Origin: Lutibacter sp.
Lineage (GTDB): Bacteria; Bacteroidota; Bacteroidia; Flavobacteriales; Flavobacteriaceae
DNA length: 64,000 bases
Direction: 5' to 3'
Assembly: GCA_002733665.1 (NCBI GenBank)
Contig: NVWM01000001.1
Coordinates: forward strand, 62,001-126,000
The notes beneath the pieces were generated by a model that saw nothing but the letters and a program-made list of their open reading frames with translations, was not told the DNA's origin and searched no databases. A program made the position numbers and the translations under genes. Position 1 is the first letter of the stretch. The number at the start of each line of letters is the position of its first letter. Shown here one piece after another: positions 16,568-25,504 of the stretch.

Positions 16568-17650
16568 ATGAAAAAACGAATTTTATTAGTTGTCGCAATT
16601 GCATTATCAGCAATCTCAATGCAAACATCAAAAGCATTCGCAACAGGAATTTCAACTACCATTTACAATTCTTCAGATAATTCAATGACATTCGTAGAGA
16701 ATGGAATTACATTTTCTATTTTCGAAAATGGTGAATTTGATTTTTATTTAAATTTTTTATCAAATGGTATACACGTTGGTTATAATAGTCCTGGAATTAG
16801 CAGTAGTTATAATTCTGGATATGATTACGATGCATATGTACAGTATGATAGTTATGGAGCAATCATCCAAATTGAAAACACTCCAATATATTATGATTCT
16901 TACGGGCGTATAAAACGTGCAGGTGATATTGATATATATTATAATTCTGGAAGATTGCGCAGAATTGGCGGTTTAAGTGTTTATTATAATAGTTATGGTC
17001 GTTATTCTCACTGTTCGGGATATATCAATACATACAATAGAAATTATGTGTATCATCCTTATCACAATTGGTTTGCAAGACCTTATTTCGGATTTACGAT
17101 TGTAAGAGTAAACCCTTATAGATACAACTACAATCCATATAGATATACATATTACAGAGATCATCGTTACTCATATAAACACAATAGAAACAGATACGAT
17201 ATCCGTCAACAAAAAAGAAATAAGTATAACTCACGTAGAGCAACAAGCAATATCAGAAATAACAATGATTATAGAAGAACTGCTTCTACAAGAAACCAAA
17301 ATACTAGAAGAGTTTCTGATAGAGCAACAACATCTACAAGAAGAAACCAGAGAACTGTGAGAGATAATAATACGACAAGAAATACTAGAGACGTTAGAAG
17401 AAAACCTTCTCAAACACAGAGAACAACACGTAGTACGCAGAGAAAACCTGCACAAACACAGAGAACAACTCGTACTACACAAAGAAAACCTTCTCAGACA
17501 CAGAGAACGACTCGCAGCACACAAAGAAAACCTACGCAAACACGTAGCAATACTAGTAGAACTCCAACAAGACAAGCCTCAAGAAGTACAAGAAGTTCTT
17601 CTTCAAGAAGTAAATCTACAAGTTCAAGAAGCACGGGAAGAAGACGTTAA
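16568..17650 (+). CDS. exported Tyr-rich/Arg-rich repeat protein
   Basis: 360 residues with a signal peptide (MKKRILLVVAIALSAISMQT, cleavage near AFAT). Residues about 30-200 are Tyr/Asn/Gly-rich with recurring YDSYG, YYNSG and YYNSYG units and a PYRYNYNPYRYTYYRDHRY stretch. From about 205 the chain is strongly basic, and residues 278-333 contain four 14-residue repeats of the form RKPxQTQRTTRxTQ. The tail is Ser/Arg-rich. I recognise no enzyme. A cationic envelope or surface-binding role (polysaccharide or DNA) is plausible but inferred. The gene stands alone behind the REP island and ends at a strong terminator. Confidence 0.75.
   Translation: MKKRILLVVAIALSAISMQTSKAFATGISTTIYNSSDNSMTFVENGITFSIFENGEFDFYLNFLSNGIHVGYNSPGISSSYNSGYDYDAYVQYDSYGAIIQIENTPIYYDSYGRIKRAGDIDIYYNSGRLRRIGGLSVYYNSYGRYSHCSGYINTYNRNYVYHPYHNWFARPYFGFTIVRVNPYRYNYNPYRYTYYRDHRYSYKHNRNRYDIRQQKRNKYNSRRATSNIRNNNDYRRTASTRNQNTRRVSDRATTSTRRNQRTVRDNNTTRNTRDVRRKPSQTQRTTRSTQRKPAQTQRTTRTTQRKPSQTQRTTRSTQRKPTQTRSNTSRTPTRQASRSTRSSSSRSKSTSSRSTGRRR
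17399..17566 (+). repeat. in-frame 42-bp tandem repeat, four units
   Basis: Four consecutive units encode RKPSQTQRTTRSTQ, RKPAQTQRTTRTTQ, RKPSQTQRTTRSTQ and a diverged RKPTQTRSNTSRTP. The unit length is a multiple of three, so copy-number change would keep the frame. Confidence 0.85.
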
Positions 17651-17674
17651 TAGCATCTCCCCAAATAACTCCAA

Positions 17675-17705
17675 AAAAAAACCCTGCAAATTGCAGGATT
17701 TTTTG
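17675..17705. terminator. bidirectional terminator
   Basis: CCTGCAA-A-TTGCAGG (17683-17697) with A run before and T run after, between convergent genes ending at 17650 and 17708. Confidence 0.85.
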
Positions 17706-17707
17706 AT

Positions 17708-18874
17708 TTAAGGCTTTTCTTGTTTAACAGCTTTTCTACTTCCTTCATACATATCATAACGTACAAATCGACAATCTAAATCACCGTTTTTAAGTGGTAT
17801 TCTACGTGAAGTACGCAAACCGACATATTTTAAAGCATCAATATCAGATGTGATAAACCATACTCTTGAATCAGGATATCCATGCTTTAAAGTATCTCCA
17901 ATTTTCTTATAAAATTCTTCTGCATCAATATTTAAACGCTCACCATAAGGAGGATTAAACAAAATATGTGTCGAACCAAATACTTCTTTCATTGAGTTAA
18001 AGAAATTAACGTGATGTATTCCTATAAACTCTGATAAATTAGCACTTTCAACATTTTCATTCGCCTTTCTAACTGCAGATGGTGCCTTATCAAATCCCAT
18101 AATTTTAAACTGCGGATTTATAATTTTTTTCAGTAATGAATCTTGAATTAAATAATATAAATCTTCATCATAATCACTCCATTTTTCAAACCCAAATTCT
18201 GGTCGATTGATATTCGCAGGAATATTACATGCAATCATCGTAGCTTCAATCAATATAGTTCCAGAACCACACATTGGATCAATAAAATTACTATGACCTG
18301 TGTAACCTGAAAGTAATACCAAACCTGCAGCGAGAACTTCGTTAATCGGTGCTATATTGGTAGAGGTTCTATACCCTCTTTTATGCAATGAATCACCTGA
18401 GGAATCTAAAGAAACAGTACACATATCTTTCAGAATATGCACATGAATCTTTAAATCTGGATGTTTTAAATCTACATTAGGACGTTTATGATATTTATGG
18501 CGAAAATAATCGGCAATTGCATCCTTTGATTTTAATGAAATATAATGAGAATTGGATGTAAAAAACTTAGAATTTACAACTGCTCCGATAGAAAATGTAC
18601 CATCAACCGACATGTAATCTTCCCATTTTATTTTCTGAAGACTTTCATATAAATCCTCTTCATCAAATACTTTAAAAGTCTTAATAGGTTTTAAAATTCT
18701 GATTGCTGTCCGCAAAGTCATGTTTGCCTTATACATAAAGCCTGTATCGCCATAAAAAGAAACATTACGCACGCCTTTTTTGACATCTACAGCGCCCAAG
18801 TCTTTCAACTCATTTTCCAAGACTTCTTCTAATCCGAACATGGTAGTTGCTACCATTTTGAAGTTTTTACCCAT
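17708..18874 (-). CDS. THUMP-domain class I rRNA methyltransferase, RlmL N-domain/YpsC-like
   Basis: 388 residues. The N-terminal part has a ferredoxin-like/THUMP RNA-binding domain (VATTMFGLEEVLENELKDLG, to about 155). The C-terminal Rossmann methyltransferase has the SAM motif DPMCGSGTILIEA near 195-207 and the catalytic motif FNPPYGERL near 305, typical of N2-guanine methyltransferases. Related enzymes make m2G in 23S rRNA (the RlmL/RlmK group). It is divergent from the small methyltransferase gene, with a face-to-face promoter pair between them. Confidence 0.87.
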   Translation of the reverse strand: MGKNFKMVATTMFGLEEVLENELKDLGAVDVKKGVRNVSFYGDTGFMYKANMTLRTAIRILKPIKTFKVFDEEDLYESLQKIKWEDYMSVDGTFSIGAVVNSKFFTSNSHYISLKSKDAIADYFRHKYHKRPNVDLKHPDLKIHVHILKDMCTVSLDSSGDSLHKRGYRTSTNIAPINEVLAAGLVLLSGYTGHSNFIDPMCGSGTILIEATMIACNIPANINRPEFGFEKWSDYDEDLYYLIQDSLLKKIINPQFKIMGFDKAPSAVRKANENVESANLSEFIGIHHVNFFNSMKEVFGSTHILFNPPYGERLNIDAEEFYKKIGDTLKHGYPDSRVWFITSDIDALKYVGLRTSRRIPLKNGDLDCRFVRYDMYEGSRKAVKQEKP

Positions 18875-18891
18875 CCATTTAAATTTTGATG

Positions 18892-18899
18892 CAAAGATA
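18892..18899 (-). promoter_or_regulatory. -7 box of the rRNA methyltransferase gene
   Basis: On the minus strand this reads TATCTTTG, a perfect TAnnTTTG match 17 nt upstream of the gene start at 18874. Confidence 0.6.
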
Positions 18900-18902
18900 A
18901 CG

Positions 18903-18910
18903 TATTTTTG
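18903..18910 (+). promoter_or_regulatory. -7 box of the 18929 methyltransferase gene
   Basis: TATTTTTG is a perfect TAnnTTTG match 18 nt upstream of the ATG. It is only 3 bp from the opposing -7 box, so the two promoters overlap. Confidence 0.6.
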
Positions 18911-18928
18911 TGATGATAATTATTATTT

Positions 18929-19663
18929 ATGAATACATCTACAGATTGGTTTACTTCTTGGTTTGACACTGATTTTTATCACACCTTATACAAACACCGC
19001 GATGATAAGGAAGCTCAACAGTTTATGACAAAATTGGTTACTTTTTTAGAATTAAAAAAGGACAACAAAATTTTAGATTTAGCTTGCGGAAAAGGACGAC
19101 ACTCAGTATTTTTAAACTCTTTAGGATTTGATGTTATTGGTGCAGACTTGTCTCAAAATAGCATTGATTTTGCAAAGCAATATGAAAATGAAACCTTAAA
19201 ATTTGTACAGCATGATATGCGTTCTACTTTTAAAACAAAATTTGACGCAATCTTTAATCTATTTACAAGTTTTGGTTATTTTGTTGATGATTCAGAGGAT
19301 ATAAATGTGCTTAAAAATATTAAAAACGGATTAAAAGACGAAAATAGTTTTGCAGTCATTGATTTCATTAATGTTAAAAATGCCATAAAAAATCTAGTTA
19401 CAAAAGAAACGATTAATCGTGAAAACATTCAATTTAATATCACTCGTTCGGTTGAAAATGGTTTTATTATTAAAAATATTGAAGTTATCAGTAATAATGA
19501 AAAGTACGATTATTTTGAACGTGTAAAATGTCTTGATTTTTCGAAAATAAAAACATATCTAGAAACAGTTGATTTGAAATTAAAAGCTGTTTTTGGAGAT
19601 TATGATTTACAAGAATTCGATGAAGAAAACTCTAATAGATTACTGTTAATTATTTCAAAATGA
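18929..19663 (+). CDS. class I SAM-dependent methyltransferase
   Basis: A 244-residue single-domain methyltransferase: motif I ILDLACGKGRHSVFL near 49-63, motif II VIGADLSQNSIDFA near 70, and FDAIFNLFTSFGYF in the position of motif IV. The substrate is unknown; the domain looks like ubiquinone/menaquinone-type or small-molecule methyltransferases. The stop overlaps the ZIP transporter start by 4 bp (ATGA), so the two genes are coupled. Confidence 0.82.
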   Translation: MNTSTDWFTSWFDTDFYHTLYKHRDDKEAQQFMTKLVTFLELKKDNKILDLACGKGRHSVFLNSLGFDVIGADLSQNSIDFAKQYENETLKFVQHDMRSTFKTKFDAIFNLFTSFGYFVDDSEDINVLKNIKNGLKDENSFAVIDFINVKNAIKNLVTKETINRENIQFNITRSVENGFIIKNIEVISNNEKYDYFERVKCLDFSKIKTYLETVDLKLKAVFGDYDLQEFDEENSNRLLLIISK

Positions 19664-20325
19664 ACTTATTAATTTTATTCTTATCTGTTGCAGTTGGTGT
19701 TTTAGTTGTCTATCTACTAAAGCCTAAGAAATCAATTACACAATTATTACTTTCATTTAGTGGTGCATATTTATTGGCGATAACAGTAACTCATTTATTA
19801 CCAGAAGTCTTTGAAAATTCCTCAAAAAATATTGGTGCATTCATCATTTTAGGATTGCTTATACAATTAGTGATGGATTATTTTTCAAAAGGTGCAGAAC
19901 ATGGTCATATTCATGTACATGGAAATAAATTTCCTGTCATTTTATTTGTGAGTTTATGTTTACATGCTTTTATGGAAGGAATTCCGTTGGCGGACAATGA
20001 ACATCAAGAATTATTATGGGCAATTGTGGTTCATAAAATACCTATTACTATTGTATTAGGGAGTTTTTTAGCATTTTCTGATACAACAATAGTAAAAAGC
20101 CTTTCTTTACTCCTACTCTTTGCGCTAATGTCTCCATTAGGAAGTTATGCTGGTGCAAACATTTCTTTTATACTGGAATATAAAACTGAAATTACTGCAA
20201 TTATCATTGGAATATTTTTGCACATTTCAACGATTATAATTTTTGAAAGTGCTGAAAATCATAAATTTAACAGTGCGAAATTTATTGCGATTGTAATTGG
20301 ATTTGGAGTTGCATTGATGGTTTAA
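19660..20325 (+). CDS. ZIP family metal transporter
   Basis: 221 residues with about seven to eight membrane segments. The ZIP signature histidines are in VTHLLPEVFENS (TM2), LCLHAFMEGIPLADN (TM4) and VVHKIPITIVLGSFLAF (TM5), and a His-rich loop GAEHGHIHVHGNKF lies between TM3 and TM4. The family imports Zn, Fe or Mn; the metal cannot be told. It is coupled to the methyltransferase gene. Downstream lies the first palindrome-bearing promoter (20358-20404). Confidence 0.88.
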   Translation: MNLLILFLSVAVGVLVVYLLKPKKSITQLLLSFSGAYLLAITVTHLLPEVFENSSKNIGAFIILGLLIQLVMDYFSKGAEHGHIHVHGNKFPVILFVSLCLHAFMEGIPLADNEHQELLWAIVVHKIPITIVLGSFLAFSDTTIVKSLSLLLLFALMSPLGSYAGANISFILEYKTEITAIIIGIFLHISTIIIFESAENHKFNSAKFIAIVIGFGVALMV

Positions 20326-20357
20326 TTATTTTTCACTAACTTTATTACATCAAAATA

Positions 20358-20404
20358 TACCTATTATTGGGTATTTTTTTGTGTTACAATTTATTTCATA
20401 TTTG
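20358..20404 (+). promoter_or_regulatory. palindromic operator plus -7 box, promoter 1 of 4
   Basis: The operator TACCTATTATTGGGTA (20358-20373) is followed after exactly 23 nt by CATATTTG (20397-20404), a near match to TAnnTTTG. The ATG of the lipoprotein-kinase-regulator operon follows 34 nt later. It is the most diverged of four copies (two changes in the left half). Confidence 0.65.
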
Positions 20405-20438
20405 TAATATTAATTCACACTAACTAAAACTAACTATT

Positions 20439-20912
20439 ATGAAAAAACTCATTTATTTATTTTCAATCTTTTCTTTACTGTTTTTATTTAATTCATGTAA
20501 GAAAATTGAAGTTACTATTGAGCCTACAATAACAACAGAAACAACTATTGGAAATCTATGCGAAACTACAAAAGCTGTTGAAAGTAACTCTTGCTATAAT
20601 ACTGAAAAAGGATTTGCAGTATTATATATTCAAATTCCAAAAAATCATATATTAAGTTTTGATAGAGCAAACTCTACAAAAACCGCCTTAATTTTTAATA
20701 GTATTGGAAAAGAATATGGAAATAATACAAAAACTGAAAGAGTCATCGTAAAAAACTTAAGCACAAATGTAAGTGGATCATTAAATGTGAAATTAAATAT
20801 AAAGTATGATGAATATATGTGTGGAGATAAAATTGAAAAACTTGGCGTAAAGCATAAAGAGAGTGATGTCCAAGGGATTCCTGTTACTCCGTGCTTATTA
20901 CCAAGAAATTAG
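20439..20912 (+). CDS. lipoprotein of unknown function, first gene of the two-component operon
   Basis: 157 residues with a lipoprotein signal (lipobox FNSC, Cys20). The mature part looks beta-rich (GFAVLYIQIPKNHILSFDRA, ERVIVKNLSTNVSGSLNVKL) and has four further cysteines (NLCET, NSCYN, YMCGD, TPCLL), possibly two disulfides. No known family. It lies directly upstream of the histidine kinase with a 1-nt overlap if the kinase starts at GTG 20912. A role as periplasmic sensing partner is possible but unproven. Confidence 0.65.
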   Translation: MKKLIYLFSIFSLLFLFNSCKKIEVTIEPTITTETTIGNLCETTKAVESNSCYNTEKGFAVLYIQIPKNHILSFDRANSTKTALIFNSIGKEYGNNTKTERVIVKNLSTNVSGSLNVKLNIKYDEYMCGDKIEKLGVKHKESDVQGIPVTPCLLPRN

Positions 20913-22789
20913 TGCATATTCATTTGAAATATCAAATTTTAGTAATTATTACATTTTTAAGTTGTTTGTCGTTTTGTTATGCACAACAAAACGACTCAAC
21001 TTATTATTACTTTAATCGCGGTACGTCAATTAAAAAATTAGAACTTAAAATCAACAATAGTGATGACATTGAAAACTATAACTATTATAAACTTATTTAT
21101 TTTAGTAAACTAAGAAGTATTGATTCGATGCTAAAATATAAAACTATTTTAGAGAAAAACAGTAACTTATTAGATAACAGAAAAGCGAGATTGCTTTACT
21201 TTTCAGGATATTTAGCCAAAATTTCTGGAAACGATTCTCTATATTTTATCTATAGTAATCAAGCATATAAAAAGGCACTAAACATTAAAGATTCCTTAAC
21301 CGTTTTATACAGTTTAGCGGCGTTATCTCAAACATATGATTATATAAATGATTTCTCTTACAATAAAGAATATCTTGATTTATTGGAGGAAAAATCAATA
21401 GCATATAATAACAATTACTACAAAATCGCACATCGCTACCTAAACGGAAATTATTATCTATTTAGAGAAAAAAATAATGAAGCAATTAAGAACTACAAAG
21501 AACTTTTAAAATATAAATTTACCAATGAGGACAGTACATTTATATTGAATACTTATAATACTTTAGGTGTTCTTTACCAAGAAAATTTATCAAACCCTGA
21601 CTCTGCTATTTATTATTACAAAAAAAAATTAAATTTTATAGCAAGTGATATAAAATTTCAAAAAGCAAGAAACTATTACACAACTTATCTAAATATTGGT
21701 AATTCATATAAAAGCAAAGAGGAATATAAAAAAGCTGAATACTATTACTTAATGGCAGATAGTACGATTGGAAACTCTTTTTTAACTTATAATAAGTATA
21801 TGGTTAAAGAAAATTTATCAAGTGCCTATTTTAATCAAAGAAAATATAAAAAAGCATATTCTAGTTTATTAGAATCTAATAAATACTTGGACAGTTTAAA
21901 TAAGAATGATCATAGGGAAGCTGTTGCAGAAATCAAAGAGCAGTTTGACAACGAAAAACTAAGAAATGATAATCTTGAAAGTGAAGCAAAAAGAAAACAA
22001 AACAAAAACTTATTATATGGTTCGCTCACACTGTTATTTTTCGGAGGAGTAACTACTACGCTATTCTTAAAAAACTCAAAACGCAAAAGGCTTCTTGCTG
22101 AGAAAAACAATGAAATAGAGCAACAAAAAGTAGTTACGCTTCTAAAAGAACAAGAACTCACAAGTATTGATGCTATGATAGAAGGTCAAGAAAAAGAGCG
22201 TAAACGTATTGCTGAAGACTTACATGACGATTTAGGAAGTGTATTAACAACGCTAAAACTACATTTTGAAAATTATAAAGTCAATAAGGACAAAAAGAAG
22301 TTTAAAGAAGATGAATTGATTGATAAAACCGATGCATTACTAGATGAAGCCTATAAAAAAGTACGAGGAATTGCACATGCTAAAAATTCTGGTGTTATAG
22401 CGAATCAAGGGTTATTACTTGCCATAGAAAATATGGCAGAAAAAGTATCATCATCCAAAAAAATAAAAATAGATGTTGTAAACCATGAACTTGAAAACAG
22501 GCTCGAGAATAGTTTAGAGTTAACTATCTTCAGAATCATTCAAGAGTTGATCACCAATATCATTAAGCATGCAGAGGCAACTCATGCAACCATTCATATC
22601 ATTAACCATGAAAAAAGCCTAAATATAATGGTTGAAGATAACGGAAAAGGGTTTGACACTAGTCAAATATCAAGTAAAGGAATGGGAATTCATAGTATAG
22701 ACAAACGTATTGAACATCTTGATGGAACTATGACTATAGAATCTGAACTAAATAAAGGAACAACAGTAATAATTGATATACCATTATGA
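20912..22789 (+). CDS. TPR-domain sensor histidine kinase (NarL-type, HisKA_3)
   Basis: About 625 residues. The signal peptide YQILVIITFLSCLSFCYAQQ is followed by a long periplasmic region of tetratricopeptide-like helices (about 90-350), one membrane helix (LLYGSLTLLFFGGVTTTLFL), a coiled coil, the HisKA_3 segment QEKERKRIAEDLHDDLGS with the phosphoacceptor His codon at 22223-22225, and a HATPase domain (ELITNIIKHAEA, VEDNGKGFDTS, GMGIHSIDKRIEHLDG). No ATG precedes the signal peptide: GTG 20891, GTG 20912 and TTG 20924 are the candidates, and I use 20912. The stop overlaps the regulator start by 4 bp. Confidence 0.88.
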   Translation: MHIHLKYQILVIITFLSCLSFCYAQQNDSTYYYFNRGTSIKKLELKINNSDDIENYNYYKLIYFSKLRSIDSMLKYKTILEKNSNLLDNRKARLLYFSGYLAKISGNDSLYFIYSNQAYKKALNIKDSLTVLYSLAALSQTYDYINDFSYNKEYLDLLEEKSIAYNNNYYKIAHRYLNGNYYLFREKNNEAIKNYKELLKYKFTNEDSTFILNTYNTLGVLYQENLSNPDSAIYYYKKKLNFIASDIKFQKARNYYTTYLNIGNSYKSKEEYKKAEYYYLMADSTIGNSFLTYNKYMVKENLSSAYFNQRKYKKAYSSLLESNKYLDSLNKNDHREAVAEIKEQFDNEKLRNDNLESEAKRKQNKNLLYGSLTLLFFGGVTTTLFLKNSKRKRLLAEKNNEIEQQKVVTLLKEQELTSIDAMIEGQEKERKRIAEDLHDDLGSVLTTLKLHFENYKVNKDKKKFKEDELIDKTDALLDEAYKKVRGIAHAKNSGVIANQGLLLAIENMAEKVSSSKKIKIDVVNHELENRLENSLELTIFRIIQELITNIIKHAEATHATIHIINHEKSLNIMVEDNGKGFDTSQISSKGMGIHSIDKRIEHLDGTMTIESELNKGTTVIIDIPL

Positions 22790-23409
22790 TACGATTGGCA
22801 ATTGCAGAAGATCATCAGTCATTAATAGACGGAATTGAATTACTCTTGAAATATGAGGAAAATATTTCAATTATTGGAACGGCTAATGACGGTGAAAAAT
22901 TGATTGATATTGTGCGTTTAAAACAACCTCATGTTGTTTTGACTGATATTAGAATGCCAAAAATTGATGGTATTGCTGCAACTAAAATTATTAAAAAAGA
23001 ATTTCCTCATATCAAAGTTATTGCTTTCACAATGTTTGAACAAACAGATGCAATAGAACAGATGATAAATGCTGGAGCATCTGGTTATATTTTAAAAAAC
23101 TCCTCATTAGAAGAAGTGTTGAACGCAATAAATGTCGTTTCAAAAGGAGAAACTTATTTTGGAAAAAATGTGAATGTAAATGCTATAAATAAAGAGTCAA
23201 GTACCAAGAAAAAAGGCAAACTAACAAAACGACAAATTGAAATTTTAGCCTTGGTTGCTCAAGGAAAAACATCTCGTGAAATTGCAGAACAACTTTTTAT
23301 TGGTGTACAAACTGTTGATACTCATCGTAAAAACATGATTCGCATTCTTGGTTTACATGGTAAGGGTGAATTGTTGCGCTATGCATTGGAGAAAAAATAT
23401 AATTTTTAA
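22786..23409 (+). CDS. LuxR/NarL-family response regulator
   Basis: 207 residues. The receiver domain has acidic residues E8/D9 and phosphoacceptor Asp54 in VVLTDIRMPK, with the conserved Lys in GYILKNSS. The C-terminal LuxR helix-turn-helix (about 140-185) reads LTKRQIEILALVAQGKTSRE then TVDTHRKNMIRILGL. It is the cognate regulator of the kinase just upstream (4-bp overlap). It is the best candidate to bind the palindromes at 20358, 23413, 24353 and 25505, since all four lie at promoters in or next to its own operon. Confidence 0.93.
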   Translation: MIRLAIAEDHQSLIDGIELLLKYEENISIIGTANDGEKLIDIVRLKQPHVVLTDIRMPKIDGIAATKIIKKEFPHIKVIAFTMFEQTDAIEQMINAGASGYILKNSSLEEVLNAINVVSKGETYFGKNVNVNAINKESSTKKKGKLTKRQIEILALVAQGKTSREIAEQLFIGVQTVDTHRKNMIRILGLHGKGELLRYALEKKYNF

Positions 23410-23412
23410 AAT

Positions 23413-23459
23413 TACCCTTTATTGGGTATTCTTTCGCTTTTGAAGTCTTCATATTTTTG
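23413..23459 (+). promoter_or_regulatory. palindromic operator plus -7 box, promoter 2 of 4
   Basis: TACCCTTTATTGGGTA (23413-23428), then 23 nt, then TATTTTTG (23452-23459). The ATG follows 28 nt later. This copy lacks the long T run of the others, arguing against a purely terminator role. Confidence 0.7.
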
Positions 23460-23487
23460 AGTATTACTAACCTAAACTCAATTTATT

Positions 23488-24324
23488 ATGAAAAAATTAC
23501 TGCTTGCTTCCTTCCTTTTCTATGCAGGATCTATCTTTAGTCAAGAAATTACTATTAATCTAAATAATATGCCTAGGGCTATTGAAGAGACTCTAGAAAA
23601 AGGCGAATATATTTTAAATGTTGAAGGCGAATTTGAAACTGATAAATATTATATTAATTATTCGCAAGGTATAACCAGCTCACTTATCGACCCATTACAA
23701 ACCAAAATTTCGAAAGAAAACGACTCTACTATTATAATAAATTCTTTACCTCCCCAAAAAGATCAGTTTGAAAAAAAGTTTTATATATCAATGGGAAATC
23801 GTTCAAAATTTGAACTATCTATACATGTAATTCAAAAAGAGAACGATTCAATTATTCAAAAACATAAAATAATATATAAAAGCAAAGCAAAGAGAAAATG
23901 GGTGACTTCACTTGGTGTTTCTTCAAACTTTATAAAAAGTAATACATACCGCTCTTTAAAACAAGATGATGATACTTATAAAATTGTAAAAGATGGGAAT
24001 AATCAAAAACTACAAGTAATCCCTTTAATGCAATTTTCATTTATCAACCTTGAAAAGGATAATGATTTTTGTTTAACTGGTGGAATTGGCTTTGACACAG
24101 AAAACATCTCGGTATTTGCAGGCGGATCATATTATGTTGGACAAAACATTTTCTTAACAGCAGGAGTTTCATTACATAAACAAAAACAACTGAATAACTT
24201 ATATAATGAAAACCAAATTCTTACTGAAGCAGTAGATGAATCAATTATAAACAAAGATTATTATAGAATCAATCCGTTTATCTCTTTTACGTATCGATTA
24301 TCTTCTAATGTCTTTAAAAAGTAG
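23488..24324 (+). CDS. exported protein, possibly a small outer-membrane barrel
   Basis: 278 residues with a signal peptide (MKKLLLASFLFYAGSIFSQ). Residues about 25-130 look like a periplasmic beta domain. The second half has alternating amphipathic strands with aromatic ends (FCLTGGIGFDTENISVFAGG, YVGQNIFLTAGVSLHK) and finishes ISFTYRLSSNVFKK, reminiscent of a short outer-membrane barrel. I recognise no family. It has its own copy of the palindromic promoter directly after the response regulator, making it a likely target of that regulator. Confidence 0.65.
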   Translation: MKKLLLASFLFYAGSIFSQEITINLNNMPRAIEETLEKGEYILNVEGEFETDKYYINYSQGITSSLIDPLQTKISKENDSTIIINSLPPQKDQFEKKFYISMGNRSKFELSIHVIQKENDSIIQKHKIIYKSKAKRKWVTSLGVSSNFIKSNTYRSLKQDDDTYKIVKDGNNQKLQVIPLMQFSFINLEKDNDFCLTGGIGFDTENISVFAGGSYYVGQNIFLTAGVSLHKQKQLNNLYNENQILTEAVDESIINKDYYRINPFISFTYRLSSNVFKK

Positions 24325-24352
24325 TACTCCTCATTAACTATGTTTTAAAAAA

Positions 24353-24399
24353 TACCCTTCATTGGGTATTTTTTTACTTTCTATCCTATCGTAGTTTTG
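24353..24399 (+). promoter_or_regulatory. palindromic operator plus -7 box, promoter 3 of 4
   Basis: TACCCTTCATTGGGTA (24353-24368), then 23 nt, then TAGTTTTG (24392-24399); the ATG follows 37 nt later. Flanking A and T runs also let this copy fold as a terminator for the gene upstream. Confidence 0.7.
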
Positions 24400-24436
24400 T
24401 TAAAACAAACTTAATTAATTATCAAATTTTATTACC

Positions 24437-25468
24437 ATGAAAAAAATTATTACAATTATTGTAGTTACACTTTTATTAACATCGTGTGGCTCATCAAAAA
24501 ACAAACGTAGCACAGATACAAAATTATCAGGACCACAAGTAACTTCAAGTGCAAGAGAACTAGTACGAATTACTAATGATGTTGTTGCGGAGTTTCAACC
24601 ATGCCTTTCTCCTGACGGAAAGAAATTATTATATGTAATTAGAGATGATGCAAATTCAGGAAATGGTAAATGGAGTATTCGTTTAAAAAATGATGTAATG
24701 CTTCCTGGTTTTACACCATTGATTGGTAAAAAAACTGGAGCACCTACATGGATAAATGATGATGGAGATTTTATGTTTACTTACTATTCAACAAATCCTA
24801 TAATTGCTACAAGTAATATAAAAAGGTTGGGGATAACCTATGTAGGACAAAATGCATATGGAGATTATGACAATTCTGCAATGGCATCTCCAAATGGAGA
24901 AAAAATTGTATTAACAACTTCATTACAAGGTGAAAGAAGTATTTGTTTAGTCAACAGAGATGGCAGTAGCTTTACTGTATTATCTGAGGGTATAAATCCA
25001 AAATGGCATCCTAATGGAACGACACTGTTGTACAGTAAACTTTCTGGAGATTATTTCCAGTTATTTGAATTAGATTTAAATACATACCAAAGTACGCAAA
25101 TAACAACTGGAGAATCTCATTACTCAAATGGCGCTTATTCTCCAGATGGAAAACACATTACGTTTATAGCAAATAAAGATGATAAATTTGGCCATTTATT
25201 TTTAATGAAGCGAAATGGTAGGTCAGTAACTCAATTAACAAGTGGAGAATCAAATGAAACACAGCCATTTTGGGGTACAGATGGATATATCTATTTCGCT
25301 TCAACTGCAGGCGCTAAAAGAGCAGAGAAAGAAAAATCTAGGAAAAGAAAAGATATTTTAAACCTAATATTATCTGGAAAAACAACCAAAGGTCTTCAAG
25401 AAGAATTAGGATCTTATTCGTATCCTTATTCAGATATTTGGAGAGTGAAGCCATTAATCGTACAGTAA
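24437..25468 (+). CDS. TolB-like (PD40) beta-propeller lipoprotein
   Basis: 343 residues with lipobox LTSC (Cys17). At least five PD40/WD40-like blades are visible: FQPCLSPDGKKLLYVI, MASPNGEKIVLTTS, NPKWHPNGTTLLYSKL, AYSPDGKHITFIANK and QPFWGTDGYIYFAS. Propellers of this type bind partner proteins or ligands in the periplasm, as TolB does, but no other Tol genes are near. It is driven by its own palindromic promoter, so it is probably a member of the LuxR-controlled group. Confidence 0.8.
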   Translation: MKKIITIIVVTLLLTSCGSSKNKRSTDTKLSGPQVTSSARELVRITNDVVAEFQPCLSPDGKKLLYVIRDDANSGNGKWSIRLKNDVMLPGFTPLIGKKTGAPTWINDDGDFMFTYYSTNPIIATSNIKRLGITYVGQNAYGDYDNSAMASPNGEKIVLTTSLQGERSICLVNRDGSSFTVLSEGINPKWHPNGTTLLYSKLSGDYFQLFELDLNTYQSTQITTGESHYSNGAYSPDGKHITFIANKDDKFGHLFLMKRNGRSVTQLTSGESNETQPFWGTDGYIYFASTAGAKRAEKEKSRKRKDILNLILSGKTTKGLQEELGSYSYPYSDIWRVKPLIVQ

Positions 25469-25504
25469 TTAATTTAGATAGAGTTTTTAAATAGTAGTTA
25501 AAAA

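Noticed and set aside
17231-17575. Minus-strand Cys/Ser/Arg-rich frame of 114 codons
   Set aside because: It is the antisense shadow of the tandem repeat region of the Tyr/Arg-rich protein gene.
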